A DNA stretch of 25,590 nt from a virus: the IMG/VR virus record IMGVR_UViG_3300020445_000064, positions 1 through 25,590 of that record, one strand, 5' to 3'. The notes under the pieces are model-generated. The model had not been told where the DNA came from and did no database searches. It worked only from the letters and a program-made list of their open reading frames with translations. Made by a program: the position numbers and the translations under genes. Below, piece by piece: positions 7,001-17,300 of this stretch (position 1 is the stretch's first letter; the number at the start of each line of letters is the position of its first letter).

Positions 7001-8611
7001 TGGTCTAGCAAATATATAATCACCAATTGGTCCAACTGTAAATTCTTTCTTACCTGTAATATATGGTTGAATTTGTGTTGTAACATCACTATATCCAGTT
7101 GTCTGAACATCACTAATTGTAAAGAATTCAGCTGGGTCATCAATCCTTGATGCTCTTATCTGCCATTCTCCACCAACATCACCAACTCTAACTGTTGCTC
7201 TAGCTTCAACTAATGGTGAACCAGCTCCATTTACACCCTCACCATATCCAATTAGTTTTCTTTGTCTATAATCTGGTACTTTAAAATTACCAATAACAAT
7301 TGGGAAATCTTCAGCAAAATAGTTCTTTCTAAATCTAATCTTAGGATGTCCACTAATCACACCACCTGAATTATTATGAACAGGTAATGATGCCATGTCC
7401 ACATTAAATACATTATTATTAATACCAGAACTCACACCAGTAATAACATAGTTATCTTCGTATGTTGGTGTATTTGTTGGATAAATTGGAATTAAATTAC
7501 CAGTACCAGCTGTAAAATCCTTATGTGTTATTAGTGTCTGACCATTATTCAATCTAGCAAGAATATTAAGTCTATAGATATGCTTCTCACCACTATCTGG
7601 TTGTGGTCCTGAGTATCCATTATCTCTTATCCAACCAGCAATAGTTCCTGGTAATGGTAGTATAGTTGAATTAGCTAACCAGTTATTAACAACTGTTGAA
7701 CCAGTTGGAGCTGCACCATTAATTGGCATACTAATTATATTTGATGGTATACCAGTAATATGCCACTGAACATAATCATCTTGAGACATATCTTGTAGAT
7801 ATATTTCATACGTATCAACAACAATACCACTTGGTAATCCAACCATATTACCCCAATACAAATCAGGGCTATCATTTTCAGCACCAGTATACTCATCATA
7901 TCCAGTAGGATATGGCAATCCAGTAGCTGGATTTAATGTTCCTGGTTGAAAGAATGGCACAGTACCATAATATTCTACGTCAACAGTAGGATACTGTCCA
8001 CCAGTAGGTACAATAGCTTGAGAGGTAACTCCCCAGTTAACAGTTACAGTACCATCTGAAGTAGCAGCAGCATTAATAAGAAATCTGTGAACAGTAGTAT
8101 CATTTCTATCTGCTAAACTCTGATATGTCTCACTATAATTTAAAACATAATCCTTGTCAGCCTCAAATACAGTACCACCAGAAGGATAATCTCCCAATCC
8201 ACCAATAAATCTCATATTGGTTTGATTTGGAATAGCTTGATATGAATATGTTGTGGAGCTACCTACAGGTGAATAAGTATTCTTATAGATCTCAGCATAT
8301 ACATCAGTACCATCAACAAATGTCCTATAAATGGTAGACTGACCACCAGCAGAAGTAAAACTAAATGAATTAGCATCAATTAATTCTAATGGTGACATAT
8401 AGTTGTTACCAATCTTCTCATAGAGCATTGGATAGTCTCTAATAGGATAAGAAGATCCATCACAATACAAATAACCGTAATGTGCGTGATGAGTTTTACT
8501 TGATGTTTCTGTCCAATTATTAGCAAGAACAGGAGTAATAGATCCTATCTGAGCATAGGATCCCATCTTATCAGTATAATAATTAGTAACTGCGTTTCTA
8601 TATGTTGCCAT
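4037..8611 (-). CDS. Giant collar-type tail fibre / adhesin with glycine-rich zone
   Basis: A 1524-aa structural protein, probably a fibre or fibre tip. The N-terminus (residues 45-70) has a tail-collar-like segment, GYLYCDG....RDYPMLYEKIGNNY, shared with the next two upstream genes. HxH pairs occur at about 540 (EHQH) and 589 (GHAH). About 645-710 is a small beta domain (HGISIGDWVTI...YDGSFQVV). About 780-1235 is a glycine-rich zone of GG and GGG clusters separated by short strands such as ITCSFTLNNVQHTITVGG, including a run of 12 Gly at nt 5414-5449. A C-terminal domain follows and ends AKYLIKAF. Glycine-rich sandwiches form the receptor-binding tips of some T4-like phages (gp38 type), so a receptor role is reasonable. 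The ATG overlaps the preceding stop by one base (TGATG). Confidence 0.8.
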   Translation of the reverse strand: MATYRNAVTNYYTDKMGSYAQIGSITPVLANNWTETSSKTHHAHYGYLYCDGSSYPIRDYPMLYEKIGNNYMSPLELIDANSFSFTSAGGQSTIYRTFVDGTDVYAEIYKNTYSPVGSSTTYSYQAIPNQTNMRFIGGLGDYPSGGTVFEADKDYVLNYSETYQSLADRNDTTVHRFLINAAATSDGTVTVNWGVTSQAIVPTGGQYPTVDVEYYGTVPFFQPGTLNPATGLPYPTGYDEYTGAENDSPDLYWGNMVGLPSGIVVDTYEIYLQDMSQDDYVQWHITGIPSNIISMPINGAAPTGSTVVNNWLANSTILPLPGTIAGWIRDNGYSGPQPDSGEKHIYRLNILARLNNGQTLITHKDFTAGTGNLIPIYPTNTPTYEDNYVITGVSSGINNNVFNVDMASLPVHNNSGGVISGHPKIRFRKNYFAEDFPIVIGNFKVPDYRQRKLIGYGEGVNGAGSPLVEARATVRVGDVGGEWQIRASRIDDPAEFFTISDVQTTGYSDVTTQIQPYITGKKEFTVGPIGDYIFARPVEHQHYLLNSQTNSMFEASLGGVDSFTTAYRDAKGGVLNFFPSTSDEIPLGHAHGLTNIRPTNAVTSTYGNSAGIGDRIEDPNNPGCYLYRITEPPTVSYSSITWDGTYIIVNTPVEHGISIGDWVTIASAGTGYDGSFQVVQTGHAAQSLRVEPPSDNQPTAATGNAGGTIREAAGYFEDVTTTPEPRVYVVDSATSIGGKPSITYPPGSYVERYNNTLDSSGTIFKTLNDSNPNTKKYTVTLVAPGGGGGGSDGNGSNGGDITCSFTLNNVQHTITVGGGGGGASGTSGGNGGSGGTFSLGANANQLTMANGFSLDQQLTGQDGTSGGSGTTEGYIPPGGYIGGGPQAESGNGGDGGFSTTPNSGSFTKNFSGAGNYSYNVLQDSNLPALTTVSKIDIDISGGAGGNGNANKTSGCQNDSNGLGGPGGNGQRLTAVTGDGSTLVTNFQTIIVGGQGGQGRNDYADNSIEPRNNTGGSGAAQGGYGGMGYWGNGSSGGAGGGATAIAAATGWIAGAGGGGGGGGGGGGDNDAGIVDLCWTGGAGINNPSGLYNAPSIGPGTNTSQMGGGESSCTAGGGGGGGGGFGPAGAGNGGQGGVAGAGHSATGSGAGGQAGRSAYNGTYLKSANVSSNGSSGAGYANFTVHYEGDTTNPSGGGGGSGAWVSFTIQGEEIETGFTITMGSAGNGGAGGNSQGASNGYVQIIAEGIIPGSGTITGYTTPAGRFYEVPGYPGTPDWTHDTIGVANAAAAIWHSGSDDMVVVAPSSGTFPAASAQATNYINFTGDGNRYMNVGPLNLKSVEKMVFNVIKGNGSNGGDSPEEPLYLYYKTSIEQAAPTFLQEIVSNGVTSAGYEEYEVELDENNNARTSGIYLYLSQTRPSGGDNTDTNDNFGLAEIGLVYGPVTTQEFTPASNATLPGNEGTCGPDSGLNVLRKTCTASESNIRFSDGTFSLSTSTPISVTATATPTTPIPLITRYHRAKYLIKAF
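4056..4063 (-). promoter_or_regulatory. Possible internal late promoter GCTAAATA
   Basis: Minus strand GCTAAATA lies in the last codons of the giant fibre gene, about 27-34 bases above the ATG of the chaperone-like gene. It matches NATAAATA at seven of eight positions. It could give the chaperone separate late transcription. The site also encodes Ala-Lys-Tyr in a conserved C-terminus, so chance is likely. Confidence 0.2.
4910..6265 (-). repeat. Glycine-rich coding zone with poly-Gly run
   Basis: Within the 1524-aa fibre gene the plus strand is dominated by acc, tcc and gcc triplets, i.e. Gly codons on the minus strand. Clusters lie near 6235-6265, 6115-6170, 5690-5800, 5500-5560, 5414-5455, 5225-5275 and 5015-5040. 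The longest run is 12 Gly at 5414-5449 with mixed GGT, GGC and GGA codons. GGC, uncommon elsewhere in the window, is frequent here, so local GC rises. The array is imperfect; it is protein sequence, not a DNA repeat element. Confidence 0.85.
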
Positions 8612-9990
8612 CAGGTCTTAATTAGATACTCTGTAACTATGTAAGGTTGTATATATTTATCTGCCTTTGGTGCAGTGTTAGTTTCTATAGTAATCTTAGA
8701 AACTAGTCCAGCATCTGCTCTAGCAAATGATGCTCTGGTCTTCATAACAAATGTATGAGGAATGTCTGTATTGAAATCCATATTATGACGGTGAGTACCA
8801 TCATTACCATAGAATCCTGTTTGCATAGTAGTATTCTGAACTGAACCATAACCAGTCTGATATAAATCATCCACTGGTGAGAATGGTAACTGCTTTTCAC
8901 CTTGGAAATCAGTTGTTAATACACTAGAATTGATGAAGTTAGTATCACCACCATTCAATGCAGCTGGACACCATGCCAAAATTGGTAGTGTACATACACA
9001 AGCCTGTGTCCATGTTGGTTGATATGTTATTCCATTTGTAGAAGTTAATGGTGCTGGTTCTGCTGATCCACCAAATGTGGTAGTAACACCATTACTACCT
9101 TTACCTCTGTTACATTCTTCATAAGCTGACAATCTAACATTCCATACTTTATTATTTACGTTAGGACATGTGGTAGTATCTGGCCATAAACAATATCCTT
9201 GAGAATAGAATTGACCACAAGCATTCCAACATAGACCATACTGTTCATAGTATGATGTGAAGTTTGAATCTGATTGTTGACCTGACTGCGATAATGTTGT
9301 TATATTCCAATAACATAACATCTGCCTAGCATTTTCCCACCAAGCACACAAGTCAAGGGAGCTCTTTGTTCTAATAGAATTATACTGCAAGGATCCAAAA
9401 TCATTACCATTTCTATCCTTCATCCTTGCACGTGATGTGGTCGTTCTATGCATATGTGGTTGGAAACCATTAGCAGGAACTTCAGCACTAGCTGTGTATC
9501 CACCAGTATCAACAGTAAATGATGGCTCTCCCCTCATTGGTTCTTCTTGTGGGGGAATATAAAATGATCCATTATATGTCAGTTCAAATGGACTAGACAC
9601 ATTCATTATCACATCCAATCCAACACCAGTCTTTAATTCTATTTTCTCAGCATCATTCTCAACTTCCAAATCATTATACACACCAATGTTTGCTGAAGTA
9701 GTTGCTCTAATATGCTTACTCCTAAGATCTGGTAACTGGAATTGTTCTTCAGTTAATGCTTGAGCTGTCTTTCTAAACCTAGACGCTGTACCAGTACCAA
9801 GACATGTAGCTAACATAGGATAATCACTAGCAGATAATACTCTACCATCACATCTTAAATATCCACTAGGTAGTAATTCCTTATTAACACTAGAACCTGG
9901 ATCATCATCAGTTAATTGAATTGGAAAGTGTATAATTGTGCCAGTTAAAGAACCTAACTTACCTTTCTCTCTGTTATAGAATACTGCCAT
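8611..9990 (-). CDS. Collar-type tail fibre protein with cysteine-rich region
   Basis: A 459-aa virion protein of the phage tail-collar type. Residues about 41-70 read LPSGYLRCDGRVLSASDYPML..CLG, and FQLPDLRSKHIRA follows: the standard tail-collar pattern. Two HxH pairs are seen, QPHMHRT near 179 and THRHNMD near 400. Between about 215 and 342 there are ten cysteines among many aromatics (CAWW, LCYW, LCWN, NACG, GYCLW, TTCP, EECN, QACVC, AWCP), which is unusual in a phage fibre. The C-terminus YIVTEYLIKT resembles the ends of the two neighbouring fibre genes. ATG at 9990 makes a TAATG overlap, with GAGG eight bases upstream inside the previous gene. Probably a short or side fibre; which one cannot be told. 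Confidence 0.8.
   Translation of the reverse strand: MAVFYNREKGKLGSLTGTIIHFPIQLTDDDPGSSVNKELLPSGYLRCDGRVLSASDYPMLATCLGTGTASRFRKTAQALTEEQFQLPDLRSKHIRATTSANIGVYNDLEVENDAEKIELKTGVGLDVIMNVSSPFELTYNGSFYIPPQEEPMRGEPSFTVDTGGYTASAEVPANGFQPHMHRTTTSRARMKDRNGNDFGSLQYNSIRTKSSLDLCAWWENARQMLCYWNITTLSQSGQQSDSNFTSYYEQYGLCWNACGQFYSQGYCLWPDTTTCPNVNNKVWNVRLSAYEECNRGKGSNGVTTTFGGSAEPAPLTSTNGITYQPTWTQACVCTLPILAWCPAALNGGDTNFINSSVLTTDFQGEKQLPFSPVDDLYQTGYGSVQNTTMQTGFYGNDGTHRHNMDFNTDIPHTFVMKTRASFARADAGLVSKITIETNTAPKADKYIQPYIVTEYLIKT
8654..8661 (-). promoter_or_regulatory. Possible internal late promoter GATAAATA
   Basis: Minus strand GATAAATATATA fits the cyanophage late motif NATAAATA exactly. It lies about 45 bases above the ATG at 8611, so transcription would begin a few dozen bases before the 1524-aa fibre gene. 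It is inside the 3' end of the upstream gene (coding Asp-Lys-Tyr-Ile), so coding constraint is an alternative explanation. Confidence 0.35.
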
Positions 9991-11399
9991 TAGAATGCCC
10001 TCATGATGTATATCATTGTTTGTGAAGGAGTGTTTGGATTGACATTAACACTCAAAGCAGTATCAATATCTACTGGAACAGTAGTACCAGTAGAAACATT
10101 ATTAACAAGAAGTGTAGTGGGTATACCCAAACTACCTTTAGTCATTGATATCTCCATTGCATCATGCTTGTGTGATCTCAATCCAGCATCAGCAAATCTT
10201 TCTGCTTCATGATTAAGACATGTAGTATAAGTATTTGTTACGTTTGGGTTTGGTACTTGCTTACCTTCAGCATTAACTGGGTAATCAGTCACATACCCAT
10301 CAGCATAGTTTGCATCACCAGCCTGTGGCATACCAGCTCCTCTATGTGCTACTGGAATATCTGTTGATGCGTAAAAATTTCTTGCTCCTTGATATCTACC
10401 AGCAGGTGGAAATGCACCAGTATGTGCAGGTGCAGGTGGCAATCCTGGAATAGCACCTCCCAGATCTTGATACTCATTTTCAATCTGAGCTGTGATGGGA
10501 ATAGTTCTACCACCAGTAGGATTAACTGGAACTGCTCCAGCAGTTGCAGCTACATTCTTCTGAGCACCACCATCAACCATTGATATTCCACCATCATTTG
10601 CATCATACCATGTTACATCATATAAACCTGGTCTAAATGTGTGTGCCTGACTAGTATTTCCTTTCCATCCAATTGCAGTAACTGAACTAACATTAGAAGC
10701 ATCTGCTAATCCTTTACCTGGTTGCCACTCTAATAGTTTAGTACCAGTTGGGTTAGCAAATAAGAACTGATCAAAATCACTATCACTCATTGGTCTATGA
10801 GTATGTGCTGGTGTATGATCAATACCTAATTTTCTAGGTATAACATAAGCACTAGTAAAATATATTGGTGGATCCATTATAATCCCAGTTATTCTACCAG
10901 CAAGATTATTAGATGGCTCTACATTAAATGATAAATCAATATCACTTTTAACTAGAGTCTTTGCTTGTGTTCCTGTTGAACCATTTCTACTAACATATGG
11001 ACCAACAACTGTCACATCAGAATCACCATTAGATGAATCAGTATCAATCATTGACATTTCAAGATCAACCAACGCAACCTGATTAAGATTAGGAAGATCA
11101 AATGTATCAACATGACCAGCTGTTAAGTCCTTATTATATGGAAAAGAATTAACTATACCAAAATTAATTCCCAACTGCTGACCGATAGATACATCAGGAA
11201 AAGGACCATATTCATTGCCGATGATACTAGCTAAGATAGGATAGTCAGCAGCATTTAAGCCTTTCATTCCAGCATTGCATATTAACCATCCTCTCGGTAT
11301 ATCATCTGCTTCTTCTCCTACAGCAGAGCCTCCTGTCCAAGGCATAATTGTCCCTACTGGGGCAATTTTTTGAGTTTTAATTCTGTTATAATGAGCCAT
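9990..11399 (-). CDS. Collar-type tail fibre protein, 469 aa
   Basis: The first of three related collar-type proteins. The N-terminal segment IAPVGTIMPWTGG, then IPRGWLICNAG....AADYPILASIIGNEYG, then FDLPNLN, is a typical phage tail-collar domain (about residues 13-110). HxH pairs lie near 198 (PAHTHRPM) and 410 (SHKHDAM), matching the pair arrangement of the next gene. In T4 gp12 and gp37 such His pairs coordinate metal along the trimer axis. The C-terminus QTMIYIMRAF parallels YLIKAF of the 1524-aa fibre. I chose ATG at 11399 (MAHYNRIK), not the ATG at 11420, because it makes a TAATG overlap with the giant gene, has a perfect AAGGAGGT four bases upstream, and matches the MA..YN/R starts of its relatives. 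Confidence 0.85.
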   Translation of the reverse strand: MAHYNRIKTQKIAPVGTIMPWTGGSAVGEEADDIPRGWLICNAGMKGLNAADYPILASIIGNEYGPFPDVSIGQQLGINFGIVNSFPYNKDLTAGHVDTFDLPNLNQVALVDLEMSMIDTDSSNGDSDVTVVGPYVSRNGSTGTQAKTLVKSDIDLSFNVEPSNNLAGRITGIIMDPPIYFTSAYVIPRKLGIDHTPAHTHRPMSDSDFDQFLFANPTGTKLLEWQPGKGLADASNVSSVTAIGWKGNTSQAHTFRPGLYDVTWYDANDGGISMVDGGAQKNVAATAGAVPVNPTGGRTIPITAQIENEYQDLGGAIPGLPPAPAHTGAFPPAGRYQGARNFYASTDIPVAHRGAGMPQAGDANYADGYVTDYPVNAEGKQVPNPNVTNTYTTCLNHEAERFADAGLRSHKHDAMEISMTKGSLGIPTTLLVNNVSTGTTVPVDIDTALSVNVNPNTPSQTMIYIMRAF

Positions 11400-14300
11400 T
11401 AAACCTCCTTGAGCCACCAACCTGTGAATGATCCACCAACAGGAGAACCATTTGAATCAACACCACCAAGATATACTAACGTAAATGCAGCATTTGGTGT
11501 TTGTACAACCAACTCACCTGAAGTATATGCAGTAGGAAGACCTCCTAATGTTGTACCAGTAGAGTCACCTTGTACTCTTGTTCCAGTTCCCTGTGCTCTA
11601 ACAACAAGGGAAGTATTATATGTTAGATTACCACCAACTTCAATAATATTGACAGTATCACCAGTTGTTGGATTATCAGGTAGATATACTACAAACTCAT
11701 CACCATCTGCAACATTGACGAAGTAAGAAATGTTCGCCTCTAAGTATGTATTAGAAGCTGCAGCTCCTGTAGCAAGATATCTTGCATGTCTACCACCAGT
11801 CTTAGTATAGAAGTTATCAATTCCAAACGAATCAATTGACTGGTCATGATTAATTACAAACTTATTAGTACCATTATAACCTAAGTTATGAATAGAGAAC
11901 TTAGCATTCTTAGCTGGATTTACTAATGCATTACCAGTAAGAGATAGTGTAGTACCAGCAGTTACATTACCATCAGTATCAACAAGCAACGATGGATCAC
12001 ATGCACCACTCTGTTGTTCAGGACATGTTATTGGATAAACAACAAGTGAACCATGACCAATTACACTAGCTTCAAATGTTATTGTACCAGCATGATCAGC
12101 ATGACCATCATCATTTCTAAGACTTAATATCTTAGTCTGTCTAACAGAATCATAGATATCAACATCACCACCAATCATCTCAAAACTATTATTAAGTTTG
12201 AGTGTACCCTTAGAATGACTAACCACACCATCATGGGTGTACTCATTCATTATTGGATTGTGAACTGCACCGAAGAGGTTTCCATTAACACTAAACCAAG
12301 TATCAGGTAATGTACCACCAACACCTACTTCTCTGGTATCAACAAACCTAACCCACTGATCATGATCAAGTTTGGTCTGAACAATATATCCATGACTGAG
12401 GATTAGAGAGATATAAGGAGTTGGTACTCCAGAAAGATCTCTACTTCTCAACGCAATGTCTTCAACATGTGAAGTATCAACATGCTTCAGAATTCTAACA
12501 ACAGTAGTATCATTTGCTATGTAAGTTGTTAGAGCTTTGCCAGTAGTTCCTTCCTGTGCAGGATTACATCTCAATGTCTTAGTAGTCTCATCAATACTCT
12601 CAATGAGCATGACTTCAACATCTGTTCCTTGTAATAACTTATTATCAATATCAACAGTTTTACCAACTAAGACTAGATCACCAACAGCAAACTTACCATC
12701 ATTTTCTCCAAGTGTAGCAACTGGTAAGAAGAATTTACCAGGATGATTTGTATCAGTAACTGCATTTGCAGATAGAACTGATGTAGGTCCACCAGTGTTA
12801 AATGTTAGTGGATCTATCCAATAAGAGTAAACTCTAATATGTTCTTCAAGACCATCAAATGTTCCAACAACAGTAGCAGCAGTCTGAGCTCCTAATGCCT
12901 TTGTAATGTCTATTCTTCTAGATTGATTACCAATCTCAAGAACAGCACTACATGTGTCAAGGTGAAGTGCATTCTGACCAGCACCATTATTAATTTCAAA
13001 TGTCTCATTAGTAACAGCTCTGAAGTTAATATTATTAACTGTTTGACCAGTACTAATTCCTCTGCTAATCTTAATTTTATCAGAATGAATCTCAACAATC
13101 TTTGTATTTTCATTAACAATGATTGGATTACCTTCAGAATATCCATTCAACTTAACAATATCACCAATTTGAAGTGTAGCAATATCAGTTGCACTTATAC
13201 CACTAATAATATAGTTGATAGGTTCTGCTGCACTTGTTGGTACAATATCACCTTGGAAAGTTCTTTGTAATGAAACACCAGGTGGTAATACTTCACATCC
13301 ACCACTAATAGCGACAGAGTTATTAATATCAAGAGTACCACCAATGTATGTGTTACCAGTTACAGAGTTAACAACAAATACATCTACATCTGGGTTACCA
13401 CAACTAGAAACTTTAAGTTTCTGTTCTACTTCACCAAGTAATGTACCTACCTTAATTGCCTCACCAACTGATGGGGAAGCTGGATCACGATCAATAATAA
13501 CATAATCATTAGTTGTTAATCCACCACCAAACTCTGCAAGATCAACAGTATCTTCAGGTCCAGTATTGTCAAGTGCAGCTTCTGTCCATGTAGAATCAAA
13601 CTGTACATTAACCTTGTAGATAGGAGTAAGATCTTGGTGATCTGTTATTATTCCAGTAAATGTACCAAATGGTTGACGCTTAACCTTCAGATAATATGGA
13701 GAATTAACTACACTTGTCAATTCAACAATCTGAACAATCTCAGGATGTCTAGTAACACCAACTATACCACTGTCAATAAGCAGATAATCATTCTCTGCAA
13801 AGTATCCAGTTGTATCAGCATCTCTAATTGGTAGATAGTACTCATCACCAGTTAGAGCTGGTAGATTTGGAGTTACATTAGTTCTAGCATTCTGATACTC
13901 TGCACCACCCCAAGGATCTGTACCTTCAGTGTTAACCTCATTGTAATCATCATCAGTATTAGCTTTAACAAGAACATTTAATATATCAATGTTTTTATTA
14001 AACTGAGATTGTCCAAGAATGCCATCATCATGAGCAGTAATGGAAGATCCAAGTTGTCCTCTGACACCAGTAAATGTAAAGGATTCTAATCCACCACACA
14101 AATGTACATCAGCGTTAAACTTAGCAGATGCAACAACTTCAAGTTGGTTGTTAATCTTAGTTCTACCACCTTGACCAGCAACATTAATATCAGATGCATT
14201 TAATGCAAAGTTAATAGTAGAAGGACCACCAGAGTTAGAGAAGAACTCAACAGTACCAGCAGGGCTAGCAAGGTTTACAGTATCAGTAATACCTCTACCA

Positions 14301-17300
14301 AATCCTAACCACTGATCACCATCAACCTTGAGAGCTTTAGATGATATACGTGTATAAGATGAAGACTCATTGCTCGCATCAGCACCACCAATAGTAATCT
14401 GAGAAACATCAGTACCAGAACCAGATGGTGTAGCTCCAAGAGTAATTTCACTTGATGCACTTAAATTACCTATCTTAATATCTTGTTCTGCTGTCTGTGC
14501 ATTACCAATCTCAATGTTCTGAGCATATCCAGCAGCAAGTAATCCTTTACTACCACCAGTTGTATTACTCTGAGTACCAACAAAAGTATTATTCATCAGG
14601 AAGTTAAATGTTCCCGTTGTAATACCCGTTGTTACATTGACAGTACCATTAAGATCCGCATCAGGCCAAGAACCAATTAGAACATCCTGTTCTAATGCAA
14701 CATTATCAGTGAATCTACCAGTACCAACAACAGTTAATGTTGAATCAAGTACTTCATTAGTAACATCAATTGTTGCTGGAGTAGCAACTCCTGGTCCCAC
14801 TGTATTGATACCAACCTTACCACCACCACTGGTAGCAACTCTTAATGTTGCTGTATTATCAGGTGTTGAACTATCACCACCAACCATGAATGCATGGTCT
14901 TGATCTACCTTAGTTCTATTACCAAACTGTGCTTCATCAAGGAAGTTAGTGATTGTTCTACCACTAATCCACGCAGTACCAACAACATCTAAGTTTGATC
15001 TAGGAGCTGTATCTAAATCATTCCACGCATCTAGATAAGCAGCATGATTAGCTCTAGCGACTGTGTTGATACCAACCTTATAGTCACCAATGTTTTGTAC
15101 ATGTGTTCTAATAGACTCAGCACCAAGAACACCAAATTCCATCCAAGTAGAATTAGAGTATTCAAATTTAATGTTAGGATTAGATGCAACCTCATCAGAC
15201 CATAGTCTTGGGTTATCATTACCAATAGTCTGTCTATTAACAAGTATGTTAAACTTACATGTAATAGCAGATCCACTGAATCCATTAGGATCAACCAACC
15301 ATGTACCATTAAATGCAGTATCACTATAACCAGTGATCTTAATCTGAGATCCACTTGTTATACCAACTTGCTGGTTAGATAGGTTGTTACCCCATGTGAT
15401 AGTAATTTCCTTACTACCATTCATAGTAAAGTGTTGGATACTATTGTTAGGAACAGTTGCAAAGTAGTTTGCATATATCCAACCAAGAGAACCACTCTGT
15501 CCTACATCGTTACCCTTGAGTAACATGTCTCCAGATAGAGGAACTCCAGCATTACCATACTGAACCTGTTGAGATGAATCAATTGCAGTACCAAGTCCAG
15601 TGTTATAAAGAGGACTTTGGTTTGGTGCAATATTAGATCCAAGGTTACTAACAACATGGTTCTGAATCTTGTATCCTTGAGCAGCTCCAGATGAACCACG
15701 TGGGTTAAACTGGAATACAGATGCAGCTACCCTGTTTCTACCAAGTACAACATCACCAAATGTGTCTTGGTTAAGAGTTTGAGATCCTCTATCAAGTGAC
15801 TGATCATCCTTATCAGATGCATCGCTACTTACATAAGATCCAATGGTCAGAGAATTTTTTCTAACTCTACCAAGAACATTAATCTTAACAGGTGAATTGA
15901 AGAAGCTATCCTTATCCTGTGCATCACCACCATTAACAGTAATGTTTTGGTTAAATGTTACAGGAGTATCAAACGTGGTGACGAGATCTCCAATATCCTC
16001 TTCATCATCAGCAGAATCAACTAATGCTGCTCTTTCTAAGAATTCTTCTTCACCAGTGATAGCATTAATCTTACGGTTACCAATGTATAGGTCACCATTA
16101 GAGTTAAGACCAGTGTAGAATACTAAACCACCATTCTGCTTCTTAGATTGAGAGTAGAAATCTTGTGTGGCAGTAAGAACAACTTCCTGACGTACAGGCA
16201 TACCAGTTGAGTAGTTACCTGGACCAAAACCAAGGTATTCAAACGTATGGTTACCAGCACGTGCAATAGATGGTCTTCGTAACTCAACATACATTCTCTT
16301 CTGAGATGTAACTGGATGTGTACCAGCAGCTTGATTTCCTGTAATTGGAATCAAACGATCTTCAGAACCAGAAGAAGCATTACCTTTCTGTGCAACCAAG
16401 ATACTCTTATCATTAGCACCTGTGAAGGAAACATTTTCAAATGCTAGGGTAGCAACGAAATCTTCCATTGCCTCCTTAGTCATAGATCCCTTAAAATCAT
16501 TAACTCTTACAAGACCGTGAACATAGTTATCAGCAGCAGAATATGTTTGAGGTGGATCAACTAATGTTGCATCCAACTTCTGATACCAAAGAGGATCATT
16601 CTTATAGTTTAATGGATATAGTTTACTGATTGGCTGAGAGAACTTAAATTCTCTGAAGTTACCAAGGTTACCAGCTCCTGTTGGTAGTGGTGAGTTATTA
16701 CCACGTACAGCAGTTAGATAGTAAATACCATCTTGCTGACCAAAGATACGCTTCTGAATTTGCTTACTCTCAAAGACATAGAATGTATCATTTAAATCAC
16801 CAACGTCAGTTACAGAATCAACATAGAACTGAATGTTTGCATCGTCAGTAATAATATCACCAGGAGTAATGGTGTAAATGGCTGCACCATTCTGTCTATA
16901 ATAATATTCTGGATATCCCTTCTTAATAAGATCCTTAATAACAAGTGACTTACCATAGTCTGGATCTGCTGTTAGATCAGCAAATACTGTTCCCTGAGAG
17001 AATCTAATGTTATCAGTAGCAGAGAAATCAATAGGACCAACAGCACCCTTCAAGATCAAATGCCATGTGGAACTTGGATCGTTAGGATTATTTGGTAGAG
17101 CAGCATGGATATATGCATATCCTTCTGAATTACCATCCCATTCAATTCTATTAGCAGCAACAGACTGGCTCCTATCAGCAATGAATGAACCACCTTGAGG
17201 ATTTGTTATAGCAACTGTTATAAATGTCTCATTTAATAACGCAGTGTTAGTAACATCCTGATCAAATACTGTCAATTCTAGTAGTTCATCACCACTCTGT

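Noticed and set aside
11400-11420. Upstream ATG adding MVAQGGL to the 469-aa fibre
   Set aside because: The perfect AAGGAGGT site lies inside that extension, and paralogues start MA..YN/R as the 11399 start does.
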